Positions 1 to 13,665 of a DNA stretch of 64,000 nt are shown here, one piece after another. Positions within the stretch are counted from its first letter, which is position 1; each line of letters opens with the position of its first letter. The DNA is taken from the NCBI GenBank assembly GCA_038503035.1, contig JAVSML010024605.1, positions 124,001 through 188,000 on the forward strand. Reading direction: 5' to 3'. Under the pieces are notes generated by a model that searched no databases, was not told the origin of the DNA, and was given only the letters and a program-made list of their open reading frames with translations. The stretch is from Crocodylus rhombifer. Its lineage: Eukaryota; Chordata; Crocodylia; Crocodylidae. The position numbers and the translations under genes are program-made.

Positions 1-380
1 ATGCCTCCCCAGGCCCTCCTAGATAAGCAGCAGGAGCAGGGGCAGGAGCTGCTAGACGAGTGGCTCCCAGATGAGTGACAGCTTCTTCCCACCTCCCCCC
101 CCCCCAGTGACTCCTGGACAAGTCACAGCTCTGTCCCATGACCCTGTGCCCCGCCCCTGCTGGGCAGCACTAGCCCCACCCCCTTCCCCACCATGGGGGA
201 CTTAATCTTCCCTCCCATGCCCCTTCCCTCCCCCCTCCCCTTCTACCACAACAGACTTACCATCTGGGCACTGCTTTTCACTGCTGGGCTGGTATTGGAC
301 ATCAGGTTGGTACTGACCGATATGCCTCCTTAAATTGGCTATCGGTATCAGCCCCAAAAATCTGTATCAGTGCTCCCCTA
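1..380. mobile_element. hAT-like DNA transposon, right end
   Basis: The segment ends with a terminal motif whose reverse complement reads TAGGGGAGCACTGATACAG and continues into AT-rich sequence rich in GATA/TATC repeats. This type of end is common among non-autonomous hAT elements of reptiles (family knowledge, by eye). The rest is C-rich and non-coding. The left end is outside the window, so no target site duplication can be tested. Confidence 0.45.
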
Positions 381-1195
381 AGTCAATCATTCCAACAGAT
401 TTGGACCAACTCCAGTTAAGTCTCTGACCTACAGACCAACCAGAGATTTTCTTATTAGTGTTTTCCCCTTCCTTCCCAGCTTTGCATTTATCCTATGGTT
501 CCCTTGACTTACTCAAGCCTGCACTTTAGGAACCTGTAGAAGCAGCTGAATTTGGGAGGAAAAGGGAGCTAAAAGCTTACCTTCCTATGTTTAATGAACC
601 TTGCCCATTAGAAACATTTGCACTTCCATTTCATCCTAAGGGACCAGCCATTTGTTGCATAATAGTGCACAAACTCTTAACCCTATTGCCTCCTTTAGGT
701 CAGTATATCCTACATTAAGTATATTCTCAAAATTCTTCTTTTGAGCCTTGAAAATCACTGTATAAGACAACCCTGAATATAAAACCAACCCTCCAATAAT
801 TAGATGGAACATTTTATAAATTGGTCATAATTTTCCAGGTATAGAATCTAATAATTGGAAGTTTTCCTTGAATACAGCTTCTTTCCACTGCTACATAATT
901 GCAGCATAGATTACATGTATACCCAGTGTAAGGCACCTTAAAATGGCAAATGATGCATAAAAATGCTCTCTATATAATAGAACATTTTGCTGCTGGTTGG
1001 TATAGTGAGTGTCTTAAATATTAAGAGTAATATATGCCTGGGACTGACAATCAGGTGATTGTCGGTTTTGGGGTTGGGACTGTACCAGGGTCTGGATATT
1101 GCCCCAGTATAGTTCCAGCCTTGAGACTGACAATCAGCTGATCGCTGGCTGTGGCCCAAGACTGTCAGTGGGCTGGGGATGAGCCAAAATGCTTC

Positions 1196-1294
1196 TCCTG
1201 CTAGGGACTTTAAATCATATGCCTGACAGTTCTGGCCAGTCTGCCAGCTGCAGGAGATAGAGGCTCTCAGTGGGGTTTAAAGTCCGCAGCAGGA
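1196..1294. repeat. Imperfect inverted repeat, unclassified
   Basis: Arm 1196-1214 (TCCTGCTAGGGACTTTAAA) is nearly the reverse complement of 1276-1294 (TTTAAAGTCCGCAGCAGGA), with a loop of about 60 bases. Around it (about 1020-1490) motifs such as GGGACTGACAATCAG recur in both orientations, suggesting a decayed fold-back transposon. No family is recognised. Confidence 0.4.
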
Positions 1295-1623
1295 GGACCT
1301 CTTTTGATCCCTCTGCTAGGAGCCTCTGATCTGTTGCATCTGACATTACAGCCGCAGCCTCCAGGCATGAGTTTTGGCAGTCAACTTCTCATCAACCCTG
1401 GGCCTAACAGCTGAACCCTGGGGCTCTCTGGGCCGGTCTTGGTAGTCAGCTTATTGTCAGCTACAGTCCCAAGACTGCACTTTCATCCACACCTGAAAAT
1501 TTTCCCTAAAGTGGTAACAGAATTCTGTTATAATGAGTCCATAAGTCAATGAATATTTTTTTCTCAGGCTTTACTGGGGACTTCTCAGACAGTCTATTTG
1601 ACCCCATTATGTACCGACTGAGG

Positions 1624-1878
1624 CAGGCGTCAGCAACCCCTGGCAGGCTGAGCATATAGCACTCAAGGCCAGTTTGTTCGGCACATGACCGGCAGCCCAG
1701 GCTGCTCCAAGCAGGCAGCTGGGAGGCTGCAAGCCTTGCTGCAAGCAGACTGGGCTGTATGCAGCCAGGAGGCTAGAAACAGTTGCTCCAGGCTCCGACA
1801 TGTCAGCACTCCAGCACCTTCCAAGGTAGATGTTGTGGTTTTTTCAGCACTCCAGCCAAAAAATGTTGCCTACCCCTG
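1624..1878. mobile_element. Non-autonomous hAT element
   Basis: It starts CAGGCGTCAGCAACCCCTGG and ends AAAATGTTGCCTACCCCTG, imperfect terminal inverted repeats of the CAGGGGT-GGCAAC type. The flanking 8-mers are GACTGAGG (1616-1623) and GATTAAAG (1879-1886), five of eight identical with only transitions, a worn hAT-type duplication. The right end closely resembles that of 6005-7344, so the two belong to one family. It encodes nothing. Confidence 0.7.
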
Positions 1879-2635
1879 GATTAAAGTATTGGCAGTTGAA
1901 CTCTTTACTGCACGCTTAAAAGGGGCCATTTATTTACTCTGCCAGCAGCTCTGCTGTAACTGCCTGTGGGGACACAGTAGGTGAAAGCATAAACCACTGT
2001 AGTTGGGTATTCTTTCACTGAGCCTTCCAAAGCCTCTTAGAACTGCCACCCAGAGCTTGAGTCATACTGTTGTAAAAGGTTATTCCTTTGTGTGTAGATC
2101 TGATACACAGTAGGATGGGGCAGTATCGCAACCTCACTTTACCTAGGTCTTTGCCCCACCGTCCAGGGGGAGTAATAGTATTCTCCCAACTCTTAAGAAA
2201 GCCAAAAAGGAAATAGTTACTTACATATAAGCAGAGTTTGAGGTGTGGGTTCTATACGTTCATACTCCCTGCCTGCCTTTCTCTACTTCCTTAGTCCTGA
2301 TTTCATTTTTGAATGTAGAAGGCAATGAGTGTGTCCAGGACGCCTTTCTCAGTACTGGCTACTAATGTTCTGAGCTACAAGGGCACAGGCAAGAGGTGTG
2401 AGGGGTCTTGAACAGGGACCACTACTGAAAGTTTCCAGCAGTCAAAGATGCCTAATCAATATAACTCAAAAGTGTAAATGCACAGAAAATAACGTTAAGA
2501 CCTCCAGTTATAGGCAAGTGACCCTTGTTTTTTCATATTTTATTTTTAAATGACAGTTGGACTTTCAGGATCAGAATGGTGGCAGACCAAAGGAAATGGA
2601 CAGAGATCTAAAGAATGGAAATTAGTGAATTAGGG

Positions 2636-2825
2636 CAGGAGTTGTCAACTGAGGGAACGTGTATCCCTGGGGACACTTGAGAAGGCTCTAAGGGGTACGC
2701 ATGGGCAGGCAGGGATGGAGCATCATCACGCACGATCCTGTGCTGCTGTGCAGGCACCTCCTGCCCAGTCAGATGCAGGGGGTAGGGGAAGCTCGCACAC
2801 TGTGACTGCTACCACTCCACATCCA
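2636..2825. mobile_element. hAT-like element, left-end fragment
   Basis: It starts with CAGGAGTTGTCAACTG followed by a GGGTACGC-containing stretch that resembles, in opposite orientation, the element inserted near 28040-28225. No matching right terminus was found, so it appears truncated; the right edge is approximate. Confidence 0.4.
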
Positions 2826-5800
2826 GCTGTGTTATTACTAACTGCTTTCACTCAAGATAATCTTAGCTGTTTTTTGTAACCATAGCACCATATCATATTT
2901 TAAAGTAAAAATATATTTTAAATAGACTGGATCACTTAATATAATATCCAGGAGTATGGGCTTAAATATAAAAATTGAGAGTGAAAAAAAAATATGTTAC
3001 TGTGCACCTCTTCCAATCCTGCTGAAAGGACTGCATGCCTAAAAATATTCTGTAAATTGATAAAATGTGACCTCTAGCATATTGACGATGCTTTTTTTCC
3101 TTCCTTTCTAGATTTATCTAGCTGGAAATAAACCTGCATTAAGAAGTTGTTATGAAATGCTTTTCACTTACTTGATAGGAGAGGCAAGATTTTTTTGGTG
3201 GTATCTCTCTCTCTCTCAGTAGATCAACTGCATAGTTGTGATAAAATTAGACAAGCTTTTGAATGCAACCCATTCTTCCTCAGGTCTGGGGATGAAGGCA
3301 AGCACAGGATTTTTTAAGAAAAGTGAGGAGAGCTGTGAAATTTGAGGGGGGGAGAAATTCCCAGGGGTAGCAGACAAACAATTAGTAGAAGAAAAGAAGC
3401 TTGATTACTGGGAGATCCAGATCTATCAAAAGGGCAGAGATTATTAGACTTCCAGAGGTAGATTATAGCATGTCAAAATCAATATTGGCATTCAGTCCTT
3501 GGTTTCTATTGTCCTAGTTGCCTTTTAAAGGTGCTTACTAGATTTCCCTTTAGCACAAGGATACTGAGGTCAGAAAGGGAGTGGTTGTTCTGTGAAAAAT
3601 GTGCTGTATGGTGTATGTGTATCTCTGTCCTTTTATATTTTTTTTCTGTGAGTTCATTCTGGTGGGTAGTTGCTGTTCACATAGTTCCCATGAGGCGCAT
3701 TATGCATTGGATCAGGTATATGCCTTTCCCAAAATGTGATGTTTTAACGATGTGTCAGTTACAGAACTGGGTTAAATAGTATTTGTAAACATAATGTATA
3801 ACACATTTGATTCCTTTAAAGTTTGCAAAATATCTATGAACAACTTGATAATATTTTTTTGCAACAGGCTAAAGGAAAACATTTGAGCTTATAACTCATA
3901 AGATCAGTCTTTTATTCCATCAATAATTCAAAAGATACAACTGCCTCTGATTCAGTAGAATGATGTACAAGACAAGTAGAATTAGTTGTGCTTGAAAATT
4001 TTCCAATGAAATATTTTCCTGTGGAAAAAAGTAGTTTTCATCGAAGCTTTTTCCAAGTAAAATATTTCAGTAAAATTTTCTCTCAGGAAAATAAAACCAA
4101 AACATTTTACTTTGGGACAACATAAATCACTCCACCCATTTGAACCACAGCTTAGTCTCAAGAAGAAAAAGTGCACCAGAGAATGTGTAGTCTTTCTGGG
4201 CATTGATAGCAGGGCAACATGGGAGCTGGACATAGCTACTAGTGCTGCTTCCCTATTTAGCAAGCCCCTTCCTGCTGAAACCCTGGAGACATTCGTAGGG
4301 GAGGGGACTTGGGCTCCTCTGTGCCATGGCACTGCTACTTCTCTTGTGGATCCCTGAGTTCTCCTTCAAGTGCTTTTTTTCTCATATGCACATCCTCACT
4401 AGGAGTAAACAAGTGCCTCAAGCACGCAAGCTCAGAGATATTTAAGCCCTAGTAGTACCCATACTGCATGCCCTAAGTCCATCTCTCCTCATACTGTACT
4501 ACAGGGCTACAAAGGGTAGTCTTCACTTCCTGCCCTTCAGCTGCTTGGCATAACATGGAACACTCTCTTTTCTGTTGTCTGCAGGCTTCAAGACACATAT
4601 GCCCTGTCAGAGCCCTTCTTTTGAGGGGTTATTTTTTGTTATTGCCTTTCTTTTTCTCTTCCTTTCTTTTGTTTGTTTGTTTTTTTGTTTTTTTTGGGGG
4701 TGGGGGGTAAAGAGAGCAATGTAGGGTCTGTCCTGTCTTGCCTTATACCTCCTCTGTTCTCCCAGGCATGTTTTTTGTCTGCACCATGTGGCATCACCAT
4801 TTTATAGACTATCTTCCCATTCTTTAACAGTGGACCTTCCTTTGCTTCTGGGTGAAAAGGGGAAAAAAACCATAGACTTTGCTTCAGGTTCACCTGATTA
4901 CTGTTGTTTCTTCTCTAGAGTCCTGGAATGTTAAGTTTTTTCTGCCTGTGACAGTGCTGTGCCCTCATCTTACTGACTTGCAAAATGTCTGTGCAAGCTA
5001 GGTAAATCCTGCATACCTCCTTCAGATCCCCTGCCTTTTATCCAGGAAGGAGGGCAAGACTTGCCTGTCACCCATACATAGGCATATTTAAGAGTGATGC
5101 ACAAATGAGCCTGGTAGAATATTGACTTATTTTGAAAAAATCCATGACAGATGTCGCCTTTATGCCTCCATAAAAATGTTTATGGTGGCAAAAAGTGAAA
5201 GCAAACAGATGTCCATACTTCTTGTCTTGTCACAAATCCTCAAATCTTTGGCTGCAACAGAAGGTAGCAATAAATTGGGCTGGTTTATAGAGGCCCACAA
5301 CTGTTTGCTTAGGGTGGAAGAGGTTGGGCATCACGAAGCTGTCTGGGCTCTCCAGCCTTCCTGGGGTATGGGCCTTTCAGGTTTGAGGGGCCTGATTCTG
5401 TACGCCCCAGGAATTCCCAGGCAGGAGTAGTCTCCTAAAGCCTTGGGAGTGCCTGCCTCACTTTCCCCATTTACCGAGGAACATGTATCAGGCAGCAGTA
5501 TGGAGCATGGGCGACAAATGCAGAGGGGGACTTGTGATAAATTCCGCCCCCCCCCACATGTGGAAAAAAAAATTCCTTAATTTGTTGAAGAGGATCATTG
5601 CAGGTGGGGGTTTTTTGGAGGAAAAATACCCTATTATTTGGTAATGGTAAAAATTAAAAATAAAGAAAAAAAGTAAATTAACATATCCCCAGTGAGGATC
5701 CAGAGAAATGTTGCTAAGTCTTGTAGTTTAGTCATTACTTTTGTGGTATTTGATGTTTTTCTTAAAGCACCAGCTCTTGGTTTGTGTGATTATGAGAACC

Positions 5801-6004
5801 TCAGTGTCTGTTAAAAGAAAAAGTAGTTTGTAGTCTGCATGGTGGTGGAGATTTGAAAACATGACCTGAGTATAGTTTGATTCAAAACTAGAAGAAAAAT
5901 GAAATAAATACAATATTACTTGACTTTTTTTTTTTTTTTTTTAATGACCTGAGTTTTGACAATACTTGCCTAAGGGATAGTGAGAGAGAAAAGAAGAAAT
6001 AAAG

Positions 6005-7344
6005 CAGGGGTTGGCAACTCCCTGGCACATGTGCCGAGCAGGCACATGAGGTAATTTTGCTGGGCATGCCACCAACCCCAGCTCTGGGTAGCTGCTGCCA
6101 ACCACAGAGTCCAGGCTGCTCCCAACAGGTGGCTGGGAAGCTGCAAGCAACCCCGGGCTCCATGGTTGGCAGCAGCTGCCCAGAGCCGGGGCTGGGTGCA
6201 GCAGGCAGGCTGCAAATAGCTGTGCTGGGTTCCGGCATCAGCTGTGTACCGGTGCATGCACGGGCACCTGGGAGCGGGCAGTGGGAGGGGCCTGAGGCAG
6301 CGCAAGCCCGGTCTCTCCCCTGCTTCTGACACAGTGGTGATGGTGGGGCTCTGGAGCCCAGCACAGCTGTTTGTAGCTAGCCTAGGCTCTGGGCAGCTGC
6401 AAACAGCTGTATGGGCTCTACAGCTCTGGCATCAGCTCCATGCTGGCAGTGACTGCACGTGCACCTCAGAGTGGACAGCAGGAGGGCTGTGCTGCCTCAG
6501 GGCCAGGTCCTATCCCCACTGTCAGCTCCGAGGTGTGTGTGCAGTCACTGCCAGCATGGAGGTGATGCTGGAGCTGTGGAGCCTGGCACAGCTGTTTGCA
6601 GCCTGCCTTCTGCTTGCTGAAATGGCCTAGAGCCTAGGCAGGCTACAAGCAGCTGCTCCAGGCTCTGGAGCCCAGTCATCAGCTGTGCTGGTAGCTGGGG
6701 AAGGGCCAAGGTTGTGCTGCCTCAGGCCCCCCCCCCCCCAACTGTCTGTTCCGAGGCTCACATGTAGCTGTTCACAGACTCCCAGCTGCAGCCAGCCCCA
6801 GCTCTGGGTAGCTGCTGCCAACTACAGAGCCCAGGCTGCTTGCAACTGGGCTTGCAGCTGAGCCTGCCTGATTCCCACCTGCTCTAAGCCCAGCATTGGC
6901 TCAGCCACGCTACTAGGTCGAGGCTGGCCAAGAGCACTGCACCTTTGTGGGCTTAGTTGTGTGGAGTGGGTAGGTGGTTGGGCTGATGGGCAGGCTCTGA
7001 GCCGGGGTCTTGGCTGGCTGGCTCCCCAGGGAAGCCCAGGGGCTCTGGCAGGCCCAAGGCATTGTTGGGTTGGACTTTGTCCAGTGGCCTAGGAGCCCAG
7101 TTCTGTGCACCCATGCATCTGGTTCTGTGTGCACACATGTCTGGTNNNNNNNNNNTTAACAAAAAACACAACAGCAAAGGCAACATTTATGATGATTAAA
7201 TATACTAATATGCAGTGCGCCCTGCCATGTACTGCCACCCCCCCTCCCAATTTTGTTTTTCTGGCATGCCAGTACTCTGGCACCTTCCAAGGTAGACATT
7301 GTGGGTTTTTTGGCACTGTGGCCAAAAAATGTTGCCTACCCTTG
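6005..7344. mobile_element. Non-autonomous hAT element with perfect 8-bp TSD
   Basis: Left terminus CAGGGGTTGGCAAC; right terminus is the complement of CAAGGGTAGGCAAC. The flanks carry an identical 8-bp duplication AAATAAAG (5997-6004 and 7345-7352), diagnostic of hAT insertion. The interior is GC-rich with repeated CAGCTGC / GCTGCTCC motifs; a segment with CAGCTCTGGGTAGCTGCTGC occurs twice (near 6079 and 6800). It includes the assembly gap. Open frames inside are by-products of composition; no transposase motif is seen. Confidence 0.85.
7146..7155. other. Assembly gap (10 N)
   Basis: Ten undetermined bases inside the hAT element 6005-7344. The true gap length is unknown, so the element length of 1340 bp is nominal. 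Confidence 0.99.
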
Positions 7345-10300
7345 AAATAAAGCATTGACTTTCACTTTTATCAGCCAGGTGTGTGAAAGGGAGTCTAGAG
7401 ACCTTTTTCTGCCTGTCCTCCTTGTTTTCAGTGACCCACTAAGAAGGGTCAATGGAAGTAAGGCAGTGGAGACCTGGGGTAGCAAAAGAAGTAGAACCAC
7501 TAGCACACAGGAAGTAGGACTAGAATAGGAAGACTGCCTGGGGCTCCTCTGTTCCTTTTGCTGTCCAAGCTCCAAAACCTTCTCTTTTTTTTGTTCCATT
7601 GAGCAAGGGCAAAAAGACCATCTTAAATTACTGAAAAATGTTTTGTAGTAAGCTGTACAAAACTGGCAGTGGATGCATCTCTGTACTTTTGTCACAGAAG
7701 CACCATTTTCCCAATCTACAGGAAGCCTAAATACTTGGAGGGGTTCTGGTCTGAGTTACCACCGTTGAGAGTCAGCTGGTAATTTTGAGGAATGGTAGAC
7801 ACTAAGGGCCTTTTTGGTTTAAAGAGATCATAGGGGTTGGGAAAGCAACTGCCTTTATCAGGGTGGCTAGGGGGCAGCAGCTGATATCGCAGTTATGAGT
7901 TGGATGTCTGGGTGTGATGCGTCCTTCCCTCTTCAAGGTCTTGACACTCTAGCAGGGGCCTGCGGTTGAAGCTTACTGACCCTGGTGATTGTGGCAGAAG
8001 GTGGTTGTCTCCAGATGCCTGTACTTTTTGCTTGCAAGTGCATATCAGGATTGCATATTGGGGAGCATACATTTTACAGTCATTTAAAAAAAAAAAAAAA
8101 AAGTTGGGGACGGTGGGCTAAAGACATCTATCTGTAAAGTTTGTTACAAAACAAACAAGCAAACAAAAAAACCCTAAGCAACTGGGAGCTTGACTGACTT
8201 TCCGTCTCTGAACAAGCCTGAATGTTGAAGGACAGACAGAGAAGAACAGTGCCACCTAGTGTCTAAGCAGAAGTGCAGCACCCTGCATGCAGGGAACATT
8301 CTCTCAGGGCTTAGTAGCCACATAGCCCTCCCTCCCAACCCCAAAGCCATGTGCTGCTGTTACATCCTGTGGGCTGGCTGTAACACTGCAAGGTTGTAGA
8401 TAGGCAACCAGTAGTCCTTTGGGGGTCTGTATCAGGAAGTTGTGGGGAGCTGGTGGGAGTAAGGCTTGTGGCATTGTGCTGAGGGGAAAGTGATATGGTC
8501 AGGGCATCAGGGTATAGGGGTGAGTTGGGGATCCATGCAGTACAGGCAGCATGGTGTAAAGCTATTGCTGCAGCCAAGCAGGGTTGCAAACCGAAGAATT
8601 TTTTTTAACTGATGATCTACAAATTTAACTTTTTTTTTACTATGGTTCATGTTAAATCCCTAAATTTGAGCCTAGCTCTTGTCTGGGGCCTAAAAGAAGG
8701 ATTTTACGTTCACATTCTGTAAAATATACGTCAGTAAGAAAGCTTGGTAAAAAGTTTGCAGATTATCAGTTTTAAAGAAAGTATTAGGTTTGGCAACCCT
8801 AGTGCATATGACCAATATATTCATGATGAATGTGGCTTCTGATGTGAAGCAGCTCTTGTAACAAGTCACAGTGACAAGGATGTATTTATTTTAGGAGATC
8901 TATTTTTTGTTGGTCTAATGGTATGGGCACATATAATAGTATGGTTTAAATATGATTTAAACTTGAAGTGATCAGGCATACAAGCCTGTTAAACCCATTT
9001 AAAGTGGTCTGCAATGATTTAAAAGTTATGCCTAGAAAATTGAGTACTATTTTGAAGAAGCTTACTGTGAACTGGTTCACAGTGATGTATAGATACCAAG
9101 CATGCTTTGCCATGGGTCTTGTCAGTCCTCCATGTATCTTGCACTGCATTGCTTCTCTTCTCCATCCCATCTCACATGCACTGCTGCAGCTGGCCACTCT
9201 GATATTTGGTCAGAACTCTACAGCCCAGCCTTTTCCTTTTGTTGGTACTTTTTGTTATATTTGTGTGTTCCCTTCCACTGCTTGTTCAAGAAGAACTGTC
9301 TTTTCAACTCAGCTAACAACCTTTTTCTAACCAGCTAACTCCCTTCCAACTCATTGGGAACTAAAAAGTGTGGGTCTAAGTACTCCTTTCCCCGATACTC
9401 CCCTATTCCCCGCCCCCCCCCCCAGTCAGGGGAGCATACTGCAGATTGGTCATTGGCAAACTATTGAAATTTATTGAAATCATGTTTAGGAAACAAGGAA
9501 GGCAGAAAAATAACAAATTCACAGCCACAGGTCAGATACCCCCAGAACTCTCAAAGCATTTGCTCCCTCTCATCCCCCCCCCGCCCCCACTCAATCACTG
9601 TGAGGCATGTGGGACAGAGTGCTCACTACTACCCCCTTGTATTGGAGCCACAGCATTTCACACAATTATGAACCGATCCTAATTATGAACCATTCCTAAT
9701 GACTGACATTTTGGAACGATTCAGTTATTACATCCGTCTCTATCCTAATAATGGGCAAGAAGCACAGCTAAGTGTACAAGCGAATGAACAAGGCTTGCAG
9801 TTTACACTACAAAAATTGCCTCTTTTCTAATTATGAAAGAATTAGAGAATATATTGTCACATTTTCTCTGCTCTGTAAATAACTATTCTGTGTGAAATGA
9901 AATCTTGTGGAAAGTCCAGATTCCATATGGTCTGTGGCAGTTTATCCAGCCATATGTTCTAATTGCATCTTGTACACTGAATCAAAGATTTCTTTATTAT
10001 TATCCATTTTTATTTATTGAAGAACTGCCAAGAAAAAATGTCTTGTGTAATAGAGCCAAATGTTGTTTCAATTAAATCTGTCACGTGGGAGGAGTAACTT
10101 TAGTAAGTGAATTTTGCCATGTGATTAATATTAAGCATACATAGTAGGAAGAGTGTGTTGTTTTTTGGGGGGTTATTTGTGGGGAGACATTCTTAGAATA
10201 TGAAAAGAAAGTTTGGACAGGAAATGATTATTACATGCTGTGCTGGAATAGATTAAACTAATGATAGTTTAAAAATGTTCAGGATTTAAACAAAGTATGG

Positions 10301-10346
10301 AATTTCTCTCAACAAATGCAAGGTGATATTGCATTAAAATGTTTGA

Positions 10347-10523
<177 letters not shown>

Positions 10524-10589
10524 TAGTCACTTCAGAAACTGCTTAGAACAGTGAAGATGGTGAAGATCACATTTTGTAAGTAAAGAGCA

Positions 10590-10818
10590 CCCCAGGATCT
10601 ACTGCTCTGCCCCCGTCCGGCTCCCCCTGACTCCTGGACAAGCCACCTGGACTCTGACCCCACTCACCCAGCCTGGCCCAGGCGGCATGGGGCGTTGCTT
10701 AGCCCAGCCAGTGTGTCCTGCTGCTCCTGATTTGTAGGGCCTCTGACAGACTGAGATCAACTGTCAGAGGCTCCACAATCATTTAGGCAAATCGAGATCA
10801 ACTGGTTGGTGACCCCTG
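10590..10818. mobile_element. hAT-like element fragment
   Basis: The right end, read on the other strand, is CAGGGGTCACCAACCAGTTG followed by ATCTCGATTTG, a hAT-style terminus. The interior shares CTGACTCCTGGACAAG-type words with the element at 1-380. The left terminus and duplication are not clear; the left edge is approximate. Confidence 0.45.
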
Positions 10819-11022
10819 GTTTAGAATAACCAGGAAAGCACAAGAATTTAACTGTTCTATTATGTATATGAAGGGAAGTAATTTAGTTGTATAAGGAAGC
10901 GAGTAAACATTATCAACCATGAAGCCTTTCCTCTTGTAGCTTTAAAAGAGTACTGTTGTAAAATCCATTTGGCTTGGATTATTATAGTAAAAACACCAAC
11001 TTCAAAATGCTGTGACTTGGAA

Positions 11023-11785
11023 CAGGGATGTCAATCATGGCTCTCAGAGCTGGGTCATCTGGCCCACAGACTTTTGCCCTGGCTATGATTGCAATGTGGG
11101 ATCTTCTTACAGCAGCAGCCAAGCTCCTGAATGGGACCCATGGTGCTGGAGCCGGAGCAACGTGGTAGCTTGTTCCCACAGCTGCAGCCAAGCACCTTGG
11201 TGAGAGCTACGGTGCTGGAGCTCCAGCAGCACTGCAGGAAAAAGCCTGTCCTATGGCTTGTTTCCACAGTGGTAACCAAGTGTTCATAATGTTGGGTTTT
11301 CTCCACAGTGCTGCTGGAGCTCCAGTGCTGCAGCTGTCACCCAGGAGCTTGGCTGACATCATGGGAAGAAGCAACAGTGCTGCTGGGGCTCTGGCACTGC
11401 TGCTCTCTTCTGGGTGCTTGGCTGCAGCTGCAGAAAGAAGCTGTGGTGCTGCTTTGGCTCCAGTGCTGTAGCTCTCACTCAGATGCTTGGCTGCATCCAC
11501 AGGAAGATGCTGTGATGCTGCTGGGGCTCCAGTGCCATGATTCTCACTGCTTTGGCTGCCAAGCACCTGGAAAAGAACAGCAGTGCTGCAGTCCCAGCAG
11601 CACCACGGAAAGAAGCTTGTCACTGTGGCTTGTTCCCATGGTGGCAGCCAGGTGCCAGGATCCTGGTCCTCTTCTTGCCGGGTCCTGAACAGGGTGGAGT
11701 GGATCCAGCATAGGGAAGGGGGGAGGGTGCCCCAGGCCCCCACTACTTATCCAGCCTATGAGGCCAGATGAGTTTGACACCCCTG
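11023..11785. mobile_element. Non-autonomous hAT element with internal tandem repeats
   Basis: Left terminus CAGGGATGTCAATCATGGCT; right terminus, complemented, CAGGGGTGTCAAACTCATCT. The flanking 8-mers ACTTGGAA (11015-11022) and ATTTAGAA (11786-11793) match at six of eight, differing by transitions. The interior is built from a 69-bp repeat described separately. Because the repeat length is a multiple of three, long frames stay open on both strands, but they show no transposase or other domain. Confidence 0.75.
11311..11586. repeat. 69-bp tandem repeat inside hAT element
   Basis: Three successive units start CTGCTGGAGC, CTGCTGGGGC and CTGCTTTGGC at 11311, 11380 and 11449, each exactly 69 bp. 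A fourth degenerating copy starts at 11518 and ends by about 11586. Each unit holds a GTGCTTGGCTGCA-like core near position 36-48. Related but shifted copies are visible back to about 11130. Confidence 0.8.
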
Positions 11786-13184
11786 ATTTAGAAAATTAAG
11801 GTGAAGTCTTTCATCTCCTGATGCTTGTATGTGTCACTTGTCCTATGCTAGTTTGATTTATGGTTTAATCTTATTCTTCAGGGTCCTGTCAGGGGAGGAC
11901 AGTACTTCTTGTGAAGTGTCAGGGCATTCATTACAAGTTTCTTTAAAAATTGTGAATGAATGTTTAGGTGGTTCACTATGATGAATCCAGTCACCACTTA
12001 CATGTCCTTTTAGAACACAGTTTCATTAGTTGTCTGTTAATCTTTGAAGTATCTTGAGGGAGGCATAGTATGTTCTCAGGCTTCTTAGTAATGGCATAGC
12101 ACATTCTGCCCCTAATTTGCAGAATGGCACAAGCTGAACAATGGCACAAGAATAGTGTACATGTTTAATGTATAATATCAGTCTCAGATTTTCAGCATAA
12201 TATGAATAATTTATTGAAGAAAATACTTTGTTACAATAATGACTGTTGGTAAGCTTGCTAACAATCATGACTAGACAGTAATACAGATGGTATTCTACAA
12301 GGAGTCTTTCTTTTCTGCATCTGTTCAATACCAGGTTGAGCCAAAAGTATTTCTACCATTTCTGTGACTGGTTTAGGGACTCTGATCACCCCCAGATGTG
12401 TTCCTCCCTCCATGGGGTTCTGCGATTTGGAGCTTCTGTTACCATTCCCTGCAAACCCAATGAGTCCTGGAATTATCAGAAAGCTAAAACAAGATCAGGA
12501 TATAGTTTTGATTCTGTTATCTTCAGACTCTGCCATGCCATGCTATTGCTCCTGCCCATAATCTCTGTGTCACAGCAAAGTTCTGCACCTCTGTCTGTGC
12601 AACCACCATGTTGAGTGGATTCTGGTACCAGAGACTATTCACATAATGTCAGACTATCCAAATTAACACCAGAAAATATTCCACTAGCACTACTAACACA
12701 TTTTTTGTAGGGAAGGGTCTTAATTTGGGCCTGTCAACATAAACTGTCTCCATCGAAGCCATAGGTCCAAGATATTATGGGCTATCTCCTGGGTTCTTAG
12801 TGTGTTTACAAAGAATAATCTCACAGTTTCTATTCACTCTTCTTTTTACTATTTTTCGATTCACTCTTCTTTTCTGGGGATGTTCTTTAATACTGACCAA
12901 GAGGATATTAGTCTATCTCCTTTCAGTGACTGGTCTCCTTAGAGAAGTCTGTAATTCTTCAAGTGCTACCAAAACCTGTGCCTTGGGAATGTTGTGACTC
13001 TTAACCCCTTGATTTCTAAAGTATAGAGCACATTTATAAATAAAACTTGTCAGGGAAGAGAAAAAATATTCTTATTTTAAAATTGTATTTAACATAACAT
13101 TATATATCAATTTTAAAGCATAATAAGTTAGGTAATATGAATTGGAAAAAAGAATACTTGAAGGCTTTCCCAATCTCCTTTTAG

Positions 13185-13421
<237 letters not shown>

Positions 13422-13665
13422 TAAAAATTTCACAGGAAAGAGATGTGGTGGGATTATTCAAGATGCATGGGCCTGATCTTTGTCTGTCTTGTACCATATT
13501 TATACCAGTTAAAATGTCTTGACTTCAGTGAAGTTACTCCTGATATTCACCAGTATAAACAAATGTAGGATCAGACTTGATAATTCTTTAACATCTGTTC
13601 ATCTTCTTGTGTTTAGCCCTAACTAATTCTTCATATGTTTTTCATTCAAGTCCCTGAGTTTTCAC

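Noticed and set aside
11207..11743. 178-codon minus-strand frame and overlapping plus-strand frames
   Set aside because: They are produced by the 69-bp (3n) tandem repeat of a GC-rich hAT; frames are open on both strands and no protein family is recognisable.
12336..12614. 92-codon frame 12336-12614 as part of a retroelement
   Set aside because: Some words resemble retroelement proteins on the reverse strand, but I could not follow any domain; left as unclassified intron.
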